Shown here: piece by piece, positions 17,113 through 24,117 of the stretch
Layout: every line of letters begins with the position of its first letter
How positions within the stretch are numbered: the first letter of the stretch is position 1
NCBI GenBank assembly: GCA_045118335.1
Contig: JBGUXY010000001.1
Span: 1-50,197, forward strand
DNA length: 50,197 nt
Source: W1P20-047 sp045118335
GTDB lineage: Bacteria; Actinomycetota; Coriobacteriia; Coriobacteriales; Eggerthellaceae
Direction: 5' to 3'
Made by a program: the position numbers and the translations under genes
Notes under the pieces: generated by a model
The model's input: the letters and a program-made list of their open reading frames with translations, nothing else
Databases searched by the model: none
Told to the model about the DNA's origin: nothing

Positions 17113-17260
17113 GTAGCGCCGTTCCGGTGAGCGGGGCGTCACTATCGACGCTGTGACTGCGTATGACGGCAGTCCAACCCAGCTGGATGCACCCTCTCGA
17201 GCGCATTATCGAGGACCGAATTGTTCCCGACTGGCTGTTGAGGCCTTGGAAGGTTTGGAT

Positions 17261-17599
17261 ATGGCTGATTTCGAACGCGACGATTTGACTTTTGACCAGG
17301 TGAAGTTCAACCACGTGGGACTCGTGCCCTGTATCGTGCAGGATGCGGGAACGAAAGACGTGCTCATGATGGCCTGGATGAATGCAGAATCGCTGCGCTT
17401 GACCGTAGAGCAGAAAACCACGTGGTTTTGGTCCCGCAGCCGCAAGAAGCTCTGGCATAAGGGGGAAGAAAGCGGTAACGTCCAGCAGCTTGTGGAATTG
17501 CGCTACGATTGCGATGCCGACACGTTGCTCGCTCTGGTGAATCCAGCTGGTCCCGCCTGCCACACGGGCAATGCCACGTGCTTTTACCGCAGCTTCTAG
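17261..17599 (+). CDS. hisI: Phosphoribosyl-AMP cyclohydrolase
   Basis: Zinc/magnesium enzyme that opens the purine ring of phosphoribosyl-AMP. C84 (RYDCDAD), C100 and C107 (GPACHTGNATCF) are the zinc ligands, with the magnesium aspartates around C84. W65, H66 and KGEESGN form the conserved loop. The ATG at 17261 follows GGAAGG with seven bases between and gives 112 residues; an earlier in-frame start at 17153 would add 36 residues unlike the family. Only the cyclohydrolase is encoded: the pyrophosphohydrolase HisE, often fused or adjacent, is missing here. Confidence 0.93.
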   Translation: MADFERDDLTFDQVKFNHVGLVPCIVQDAGTKDVLMMAWMNAESLRLTVEQKTTWFWSRSRKKLWHKGEESGNVQQLVELRYDCDADTLLALVNPAGPACHTGNATCFYRSF

Positions 17600-17619
17600 C
17601 CGTGTTGCGAGGAGGTCTC

Positions 17620-18060
17620 ATGGACTACAGAAGGTTTGGCGATTGCTACTATGTGCGCGCTGACAAGGGAGACGAGATAATCTCGTCGATTCTTGATGTG
17701 TGCGAACGGGAGAGCATACGGTCGGCCACGTTTTCGGGCATCGGCGGTTGCAGCGACGCGGAAATCATGGTCTTGGAACCTGAGCTGGGCGTGTTCAACA
17801 CGCAACGGGTCGAAGGCATGCTCGAGCTCGTATCCGTCATGGGCAACGTCATCGAAGGCGATGATGGTCGGCCATCCTATCACGCCCACGCCCTGTTTTC
17901 GTATCACGAAGATGGGCAGCAGCGAATCGCTGCAGGTCATCTTGCATCTTCGACCGTTCGCTACACTGCCGAGATCGAGCTGCGTCCTGTAATGGGTGGC
18001 GCTATAGGCTCGCTGCACAACCCCGAAACGAATACGGACTTCTGGAGCTTCGGCTCTTAA
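17620..18060 (+). CDS. PPC/DUF296 domain protein
   Basis: A 146-residue single-domain protein of the PPC (plants and prokaryotes conserved) family. Bacterial members form small trimers, and most have no known reaction. Visible blocks are RADKGDEIISSI, GIGGCSDAEI, then YHAHALFSY and GHL, whose His residues match the metal-binding positions described for some members. The ATG at 17620 follows GAGGAGGT, only 20 bases after hisI, so it may be co-transcribed with the his cluster although no role in histidine synthesis is known. Its TAA interlocks with the TAA of the convergent gene (TTAA at 18057-18060). Confidence 0.85.
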   Translation: MDYRRFGDCYYVRADKGDEIISSILDVCERESIRSATFSGIGGCSDAEIMVLEPELGVFNTQRVEGMLELVSVMGNVIEGDDGRPSYHAHALFSYHEDGQQRIAAGHLASSTVRYTAEIELRPVMGGAIGSLHNPETNTDFWSFGS

Positions 18061-18500
18061 CTCTTCCTGGCAATGTAGAACCACGATGCCAGGTACACGA
18101 CGAGGAAGATGCACACAGCGAACCCAAGTGCGCTGATAACATCCTGCATGTCGTTGTAGGCCAACACGAACAGGGCAATCGGCATCAAGCACGCCATGAT
18201 GACCACTGCCAGTCGCGTTGCCTTATAGGAGATCATCACGTTGCGCTCGTCGGTCTCCGCGATGGCTGCCTTTCGCAGCATGTTTTCATCGCGCAACCGG
18301 CGTGCGTCGCGCACGGTCGAGACGGCCCACATGGCCACGATGGCGAAAACCATGTAGACATACGTGCTCTGCGACAGGTCTTGGCCTTCACGCAAGGCCA
18401 CAAACAGCATTCCCGCTGCCCACCAGGCGAAGACGATGCTCTTGATGACGATCCTGCGCCAGATGCGACTTTTCATTGCCTGTACAGCCTTATCGTTCAT
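18057..18500 (-). CDS. Four-helix membrane protein paired with an XRE regulator
   Basis: A 147-residue protein with four predicted membrane segments (around residues 18-36, 48-62, 95-113 and 120-142) and a charged cytoplasmic stretch between the second and third (RDARRLRDENML, ETDERNVMI). This layout resembles the DUF2178-like membrane proteins that often sit next to small XRE regulators. The function is unknown. It starts three bases after the regulator stop, with GAGGGGG inside the regulator gene, so the two are translated as a unit. Confidence 0.75.
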   Translation of the reverse strand: MNDKAVQAMKSRIWRRIVIKSIVFAWWAAGMLFVALREGQDLSQSTYVYMVFAIVAMWAVSTVRDARRLRDENMLRKAAIAETDERNVMISYKATRLAVVIMACLMPIALFVLAYNDMQDVISALGFAVCIFLVVYLASWFYIARKS

Positions 18501-18503
18501 GGC

Positions 18504-18707
18504 TTATGCCCCCTCGTCGGTCAGGTCGAATACTTCCTCGATGGTCTTTCCGAAAAACCTTGCGATGCGGTATGCCAATGGAAGGCTTGCGACATAGCGC
18601 TCGTTTTCGATGGAGATGATGGTTTGGCGCGAAACGCCTACCGACTCGGCGAGTTCCGCTTGGCTGATGCCATGCGCCTGCCTAAGCGCCCTGATGCTCG
18701 TTCGCAC
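18504..18707 (-). CDS. Small XRE-family transcriptional regulator
   Basis: A 67-residue helix-turn-helix protein: IRALRQAHGISQAELAESVG, then VSRQTIISIENERY, then SLPLAYRIARFFGKTIEEVF. This is the compact regulator type that pairs with small membrane proteins. I chose GTG at 18707 because GGAGG precedes it with good spacing and the family normally begins here. The longer ATG at 18758 lies upstream of the -10 of its own promoter (18747-18775), so it could not be on that transcript. The gene probably represses itself through the inverted repeat that covers the promoter. Confidence 0.82.
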   Translation of the reverse strand: MRTSIRALRQAHGISQAELAESVGVSRQTIISIENERYVASLPLAYRIARFFGKTIEEVFDLTDEGA

Positions 18708-18722
18708 GTCTTCCTCCAGAAA

Positions 18723-18787
18723 TGTAAAGTATGCTTGACATTGCGAATCATATGACATTACTCATGGGATGTCAAGCAAACTTTACA
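18723..18787 (-). promoter_or_regulatory. XRE gene promoter inside a 19-bp inverted repeat (operator)
   Basis: On the minus strand, TTGACA (18770-18775), a 17-base spacer and TATGAT (18747-18752) are nearly ideal. Each side carries a copy of TGTAAAGTATGCTTGACAT: 18723-18741, and 18769-18787 inverted. The arms match at 18 of 19 positions. One arm contains the -35; the other lies over the start site. The plus strand also gains a TTGACA from the left arm (18735-18740), but with a poor -10. Confidence 0.75.
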
Positions 18788-18866
18788 TACTTCTACCGAC
18801 TGCCTGCCGATCGTTTTCGTGCCGTCAAGCCGAAATGATGCAAGCTTATCTGCTGGTTGCGTTACC

Positions 18867-19898
18867 ATGACGAATATGAACTACGTGATTCGTGATATGC
18901 GTCAAGACGAGTATCCTCTCCTCGAAGAGTTTCTCTACCAGGCTATTTACGTACCAGAGGGATTCGAGGGCGAGATTGCCCGCTCCATCATCTACGATGA
19001 TTCGAAATGTGCAGCCGCCCATGAGGGGTTTGGCACGCTGCCCGACGACCGCGCGCTCGTGGCCACCGTTGATGGAAAGGTGGTTGGCGCTTGCTGGGTG
19101 CGCACGACCGATGAATACGGTCACGTTGACGCCCTAACGCCTTCGTTTTCGATCTCGCTGTACGAAGGGTATCGTGGCCAGGGTGTGGGAACGGCGCTCA
19201 TGGAGCGCATGCTCGACAAGTTGCGAGAGGCTGGTTATACTCGCACGTCTCTTTCCGTCCAGAAGGAAAACCCCGCGGTGCATCTGTATGAGCGAGAGGG
19301 CTTTCGCGTTGTCGGCAATGGGGCCGATGAGACCGAATGGCTGATGATTCGCGGATTGTGCGAGCCGCTCATCGTCATCGAAACCGAACGTCTCATCCTG
19401 CGCCCATGGCTTGCCACCGATGCTTCGAATCTTTATGCATTGGCAAGCGATCCTGATGTGGGTCCTGCCGCTGGTTGGCCGGTGCATGAGAGCGTGGCGG
19501 ATAGCGCTGCAATAATCGCGACGGTGTTCGCGGCCCCCGAGACCTATGCCGTCATCCTGCGGGACACTGGCCAACTCATCGGTTGCGTTGGCTTCAATGC
19601 GGGCGAGTCTGCCAACATGCCGCTTCGCGATCGCGAGCTGGAACTGGGTTACTGGATTGGCAAGCCTTATTGGGGTTGTGGCTATGCCACGGAAGCTTCC
19701 CGTGCCTTGGTCGAGCGCGGTTTTTCGGAGCTGGGCCTGATTGGCATCCGTGCTTGTCACTTCGACGGAAACGACAGATCGCGCCATGTGCTCGAGCGTC
19801 TTGGATTCTTCTATGTGCAGACCAGGTACAATGTCGAGTGCAGGCTCATTGGCCAGATGCGCACCGAGCATTGCCTATATCTTGGCAACGGCGGGTAA
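18867..19898 (+). CDS. Tandem GNAT acetyltransferase (two domains)
   Basis: Two acetyl-CoA-dependent N-acetyltransferase domains in 343 residues. The first (about 4-165) has the acetyl-CoA loop YRGQGVGTALMERML and NPAVHLYEREGF. The second (about 170-340) is RimJ/RimL-like: IETERLILRPW, GYWIGKPYWGCGYATEASRAL, then NDRSRHVLERLGF. Both look intact, so it probably modifies amines at two sites or uses one domain for binding; substrates are unknown. The start is uncertain: ATG at 18867 (MTNMNYVIRDM) fits the family, while a GTG at 18819 would add 16 residues. No strong ribosome-binding site is seen for either. Confidence 0.82.
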   Translation: MTNMNYVIRDMRQDEYPLLEEFLYQAIYVPEGFEGEIARSIIYDDSKCAAAHEGFGTLPDDRALVATVDGKVVGACWVRTTDEYGHVDALTPSFSISLYEGYRGQGVGTALMERMLDKLREAGYTRTSLSVQKENPAVHLYEREGFRVVGNGADETEWLMIRGLCEPLIVIETERLILRPWLATDASNLYALASDPDVGPAAGWPVHESVADSAAIIATVFAAPETYAVILRDTGQLIGCVGFNAGESANMPLRDRELELGYWIGKPYWGCGYATEASRALVERGFSELGLIGIRACHFDGNDRSRHVLERLGFFYVQTRYNVECRLIGQMRTEHCLYLGNGG

Positions 19899-19967
19899 CT
19901 AGTTGTAGATCGGACATTGTTGCAAGACCCTCTTTCTCGGTTTGCAGACAATGGGCGCGCAATGAAA

Positions 19968-19989
19968 GGAGCCGCCCGAAAGCGGCTCC
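19968..19989 (-). terminator. pheT terminator
   Basis: On the minus strand GGAGCCGC, loop TTTCGG, GCGGCTCC, then TTTCATT. It lies 15 bases after the pheT stop. Confidence 0.75.
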
Positions 19990-20003
19990 AGATCATTTGG
20001 GGA

Positions 20004-22463
20004 TTAGGAACGAACCTCGGCTCCTGTAGCCTTGCAGACTTTTGTCACCAGGCGTCCCATGGCCTTTTCCACTTCTTCGCCGGTTAGCGTCCTATTGCCT
20101 GCTCGGAATTCCAGGGCGTAGGCCATCGACTTTTTCCCGATGCCCAGGCGAAGCGTGTCGCGGTAGACGTCGAAGAGGTGAACATCGGCAAGCAGCTTGC
20201 CGCCGGCTGATTTGATTGCCTGGGTCAGCCTCTCGTTGGTCACGCTGTCGTCGACCACGAATGCCACGTCCACGTTCACGGGTGGGAATTCGGGCACATC
20301 CACGTAATCACGGGCAGGACGTGCGGCCTTCACCAGGGCGTTCACGTCGAGCTCGAAGGCGACGACGGGCGCCTCGGCCTCATAAGCGGCAACTGCAATC
20401 GGGTGGATTTCGCCAATCCAACCCATGTCGGCGCCATTGGCCATCATGCGTGCAGCGCGCCCGGGCTGCAGGAACGGAGCCTTGTCAGCCTCGAGCTTCT
20501 TGAACTGCACCTTCGGCAATGCGAGTTCGCGGGCGATGTTTTCCAGCACGCCCTTGCCGTCGAAGAAGTCAAACGGACGGGCAGCCACGTTCCAGCTGGC
20601 ACGGTCCATGGAGCCAGCTAGCACGCCCGAGATCTTCTGGCGCTCCCGGGGCTGCTTTCTGCCCTCGGCAGCAGCGAACACGTTGCCCGTTTCGTAGAGT
20701 TGGATGTTTTCCACGCCGTGGTTTTGGTTGTAGGCAACGCTGCGCAGCAGGCCGGGAATCAGGCTCTGGCGCATCACCGACTGCTCGGCATTCAGGGGAT
20801 TGATGAGCTCGACGGCTTCGCCGTTCACGTAACCGTCCATGCGCAGATCGGCAAGATCGGCCGGGCTGGCGAATGCATATGTCATGGTTTCGTTCAGTCC
20901 GCTTGCGCTCAGCGTTGAATGCAGCTTCGCCTCGATTTGCTGAGCTGGGGAAAGCTTGCCGATACGACCACGGCCACCAGGCAGGGTCGAAGGGATCTTC
21001 TCCATGCCGAACAGGCGCAACACCTCTTCGTAGAGGTCGATTTCACGCTCGAGGTCGGGGCGGTACGACGGGACGTCCACGGTCAACACGTTATCGGTAG
21101 CGCTGACCTGGCAACCAAGGCGCTGCAGCACGTCGACGGCGAAATCCTGCGGAATGTCGGCGCCCATCATAGAACAGAAGCGCTCGTGGCGAAACGTCAG
21201 ACGGACAGGATCTTCTTTCACGGGCCATTCGTCCACGGTGCCTGCGCACACGTCTCCGCCAGCGAGTGCCGCGATGAGAGCTGCGGCAAAATCGGTGTTG
21301 CGCTGGATACGCTCGGCGTCCACTTTGCGCTCGTAGCGCAGGCTCGATTCGCTGATCAAGCCCAAGTTGCGGCTCGTGCGGCTCGTGTGAGCCTGGCTGA
21401 ACGTGGCGGCTTCCAGCAAGATGGTCGTCGTGTTTTCCGACACTTCGGTGTCCAGGCCTCCCATGACGCCTGCCAGCGCCACGGCGCGCCGGGGCGTGGC
21501 GATAACGGTCATGTCGTGGGTAAGCTCGCGATCTTCGCCATCGAGCGTGGTGAAATGCTCGCCGTCTTCAGCAGCTCGAACGATGATGTGAACCTTGCCA
21601 TCGTCTTCAACGTCAAGCGTGTCGTAGTCAAAGGAGTGCAGCGGCTGACCCAGCAGGAACAGCACATAGTTGGTGATGTCAACCACGTTGTTGATGGAGC
21701 GCGACCCAGCGGCGGCTACGCGTTCTGCCAGCCAGTCTGGGCTTGGACCCACTTTCACATTGCGGATGATGCGAGCCGTATAGCGAGGGCACAGTTCCGG
21801 ATTGGCAATTTCCACGCTCACGAGAGAATCGGCTGGCGTATCGCATTCGACGAGGTCGAAGCCTGCAGTCACATCAGCTACGGGAATCTGGTACATGGCA
21901 CCCACTTCGCGCGCCATGCCCTCCATGGAAAGGCAGTCGGGACGGTTCGGGGTGATCTCGAGGTCCAGAATGCGGTCGGTGAGCCCCATGTATTGAGCGA
22001 AGTCTGTGCCAACAGGCGCATCTTCGGGCAAGATGTAGAGGCCATCAACGCCTTCTCCCAAGCCCAGCTCCTGTTGCGAGCAGTTCATGCCCATCGACAC
22101 CTTGCCGCGCATCTTGCTCTTCTTTATCTTGAAGCCACCGGGCAGCACGGCGCCGACCATGGCGACGGGAATCTTGTCGCCTTCGTTGAAGTTCTGTGCG
22201 CCGCAGACGATTTCAAGTGGGATGGGATTGCCGTCACCATCCACATTGCAATCACCCACGTCGATGAGCGTGCACCATAGATGGTCCGAATCGGGGTGTG
22301 CCACCTTGCTCGCGACCTGTCCTACGACGACGCCCGAAAACGCGGCGCCGCTTTCGTCCACGCCTTCGACGCCCGTACCCGTCAAGTCAAGCTTGTCGCA
22401 AAATGCCTGGGTATCATCAGGCACTTCCACGTATTCCGAAAGCCATTTCAAGGAAACTTTCAT
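20004..22463 (-). CDS. pheT: Phenylalanyl-tRNA synthetase beta subunit
   Basis: Partner of PheS in the (alpha-beta)2 enzyme that charges tRNA-Phe; the beta chain binds tRNA and edits Tyr-tRNA-Phe. Domains in order are the N-terminal MKVSLKWLSEYV, an OB-fold tRNA-binding domain (about 40-155, VGQVASKVAHPDSDHLW), the B3/4 editing domain (about 210-380), B5, the catalytic-like core, and the C-terminal anticodon-binding (FDX-ACB) domain beginning near PEFPPVNVDVAFV. The length of 819 is typical. The ATG at 22463 follows AAGGAGGAGC, 12 bases after pheS. Confidence 0.96.
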   Translation of the reverse strand: MKVSLKWLSEYVEVPDDTQAFCDKLDLTGTGVEGVDESGAAFSGVVVGQVASKVAHPDSDHLWCTLIDVGDCNVDGDGNPIPLEIVCGAQNFNEGDKIPVAMVGAVLPGGFKIKKSKMRGKVSMGMNCSQQELGLGEGVDGLYILPEDAPVGTDFAQYMGLTDRILDLEITPNRPDCLSMEGMAREVGAMYQIPVADVTAGFDLVECDTPADSLVSVEIANPELCPRYTARIIRNVKVGPSPDWLAERVAAAGSRSINNVVDITNYVLFLLGQPLHSFDYDTLDVEDDGKVHIIVRAAEDGEHFTTLDGEDRELTHDMTVIATPRRAVALAGVMGGLDTEVSENTTTILLEAATFSQAHTSRTSRNLGLISESSLRYERKVDAERIQRNTDFAAALIAALAGGDVCAGTVDEWPVKEDPVRLTFRHERFCSMMGADIPQDFAVDVLQRLGCQVSATDNVLTVDVPSYRPDLEREIDLYEEVLRLFGMEKIPSTLPGGRGRIGKLSPAQQIEAKLHSTLSASGLNETMTYAFASPADLADLRMDGYVNGEAVELINPLNAEQSVMRQSLIPGLLRSVAYNQNHGVENIQLYETGNVFAAAEGRKQPRERQKISGVLAGSMDRASWNVAARPFDFFDGKGVLENIARELALPKVQFKKLEADKAPFLQPGRAARMMANGADMGWIGEIHPIAVAAYEAEAPVVAFELDVNALVKAARPARDYVDVPEFPPVNVDVAFVVDDSVTNERLTQAIKSAGGKLLADVHLFDVYRDTLRLGIGKKSMAYALEFRAGNRTLTGEEVEKAMGRLVTKVCKATGAEVRS

Positions 22464-22475
22464 TCTTGCTCCTCC

Positions 22476-23558
22476 TTAGAACTGTCGGAGGAAGCGCATG
22501 TCTCCCTCAAGAAGCATTCTCAGATCCGGCACGTTGTACTTCAGGCAGGCGATTCGCTCAACGCCCATGCCGAACGCGAAGCCGGAATACACCTCTGGGT
22601 CGATGCCCGCGTAGGCGAACACGTTTGGGTCCACCATGCCGCAGCCCAAGATTTCAATCCAGCCCGTGCCCTTGCACATGCGGCAACGGTCGCCATTTTG
22701 CAGATGCCCGGTGCCTCCACATACGCCGCAGCTCACATCGGCCTCGGCTGAGGGCTCGGTGAAGGGGAAGTAGTGCGGGCGGAAGCGGGTCTTGCGCTCG
22801 GGCCCGAAGATTTCCTTGCATACGTAATCAAGCGTGCCCTTCAAGTCGCCGAACGTGATGCCCTCATCCACGACCAGGCCCTCGATTTGGTTGAATTGGG
22901 GCAGATGGCTGGGGTCTGCCACGTCGCGGCGGTAGACCTTGCCGGGGGCTATCATGTAGATAGGCGGCTTCTGGCGCTCCATCACGTGTGCCTGCACGCC
23001 GGAAGTCTGCGTGCGCAGCAGCACGTCGGACTCTCCGCGCACGGCGGCAACGTCGCCAGAGCGGTCGACGATGTAGAAGGTGTCCTGCATGCCTCGAGCC
23101 GGATGGTCGGCTGGCGTGTTCAGGGCCTCGAAGTTGTAGTAGTCGGTCTCTGCCTCGGTGCCGCTTTCCACCACATATCCGATGCCGATGAAGATCTGCG
23201 CGATCTCGTCGGCGATTCGGCTGATCAGGTGGCGGGTGCCCACCTGTTGTGCGCGACCCGGAAGCGTGATGTCTACGGCGCCTGCTTCCATTTTGGCGGC
23301 GAGCTCGGCCTGGGCGAGCTCGGCTTTCTTCTGCTCAAGCGCGCTTTCCACCACGTTGCGCACCATGTTCACGTTCTTGCCCACTACGGCACGCTCTTCT
23401 TTGGCCACCTGCCCCATCGAGCGCAGATAGCCCGTCAGTGTGCCCGACTTGCCCAGCACGGCGACGCGCACGGCATCAAGTGACACTGAGTCTGCGGCGG
23501 CCTTGATGTCGGCGAGCGTTTTCGCTTGCAGGGCGTTGAGCTCCTCTACGATTGCCAT
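22476..23558 (-). CDS. pheS: Phenylalanyl-tRNA synthetase alpha subunit
   Basis: Catalytic subunit that activates phenylalanine. The N-terminal coiled coil (about 1-85) grips tRNA, and the class II core carries GTRHLISRIADEIAQIF and EGLVVDEGITFGDLKG. Near residues 290-320 a zinc-finger-like Cys cluster (CGVCGG then CRMCKG) precedes WIEILGCGMV; such Cys pairs occur in PheS of several anaerobes. GFAFGMGVERIACLKY is motif 3. The start is ATG at 23558 (MAIVEELNALQ) after AAAGGAAGG. An upstream in-frame extension would translate the T-box terminator and is rejected. The length is 360 residues. Confidence 0.95.
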   Translation of the reverse strand: MAIVEELNALQAKTLADIKAAADSVSLDAVRVAVLGKSGTLTGYLRSMGQVAKEERAVVGKNVNMVRNVVESALEQKKAELAQAELAAKMEAGAVDITLPGRAQQVGTRHLISRIADEIAQIFIGIGYVVESGTEAETDYYNFEALNTPADHPARGMQDTFYIVDRSGDVAAVRGESDVLLRTQTSGVQAHVMERQKPPIYMIAPGKVYRRDVADPSHLPQFNQIEGLVVDEGITFGDLKGTLDYVCKEIFGPERKTRFRPHYFPFTEPSAEADVSCGVCGGTGHLQNGDRCRMCKGTGWIEILGCGMVDPNVFAYAGIDPEVYSGFAFGMGVERIACLKYNVPDLRMLLEGDMRFLRQF

Positions 23559-23577
23559 TGCCTTCCTTTCCCTTATG

Positions 23578-23920
23578 AAAACGAGCCCCTTCCCATCCTC
23601 GATGTTCCAAGGACGAGAAGGGGCTCTCGCGGTACCACCCTGGTTGACGCGTGTCCGGTCCATCAACCGTTCGCGCGCCCGCTCTATGCTCTGTAACGGG
23701 AGCTCCCGACAACGCCTAGTAGCCGAAAGGGCATGGCATGTGGCCTGGGGCTTTGCGCCATGACCAAAGGGTTTTCAACATCGCAGCTGGTGAAGTGAAT
23801 CGCCGCGCATACGTCGGAGCCCTTCCAGCCCAGGAGCATCGCGCTCCTTTGGGGCTCTTCTCTGGTTGCCGCATGGAACCGCAGCGCTGTCTTCGTCATC
23901 GCCTTTGGTATTGCTTTTTC
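23578..23920 (-). promoter_or_regulatory. T-box leader (phenylalanine), transcriptional type
   Basis: Reading minus, the conserved T-box AGGGTGGTACCGCG lies at 23641-23628. Its TGGT would pair with the ACCA end of uncharged tRNA, and discriminator A suits tRNA-Phe. A terminator follows directly: GAGCCCCTTCTCGTCC and GGATGGGAAGGGGCTC (23626-23583) pair with two wobbles, then TTTT. A TTC followed by ACC at 23794-23789 is a plausible phenylalanine specifier. Stem I signals (GACGAAGACAG and AGAGAAGAG) lie around 23900-23840. The upstream limit is approximate. Uncharged tRNA-Phe would allow pheST read-through. Between it and ilvB (23975-24117) I see nothing else. Confidence 0.88.
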
Positions 23921-24117
23921 AAATCGCAACTGGGCAGTATAGCGCAACGGCCCAGGCTGCGTTCAGGCATTTGAAGGCAAGCACAAACCCACTACAACCG
24001 CCATTTGGGCCCCAACGGTGGAATTTAGCGCATGAAACGAGCTTTCACGTGGTGCATCGGCTCGATTTCGCGTACCATCAACCAACTGGGCGATATGGAG
24101 ATGAGGAGGTTGCCGTA

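Noticed and set aside
17153..17260. Longer N-terminus for HisI, or a fused HisE
   Set aside because: The 36 extra residues have no family similarity, and GGAAGG is well placed for the ATG at 17261. Nothing HisE-like is present.
20919..22280. Open frame of 453 codons on the plus strand
   Set aside because: Lies entirely opposite pheT, which has full family motifs; composition is that of a shadow frame and there is no ribosome-binding site.
23559..23666. PheS start at 23666
   Set aside because: Would translate the T-box and terminator. Conserved PheS sequence begins at 23558.
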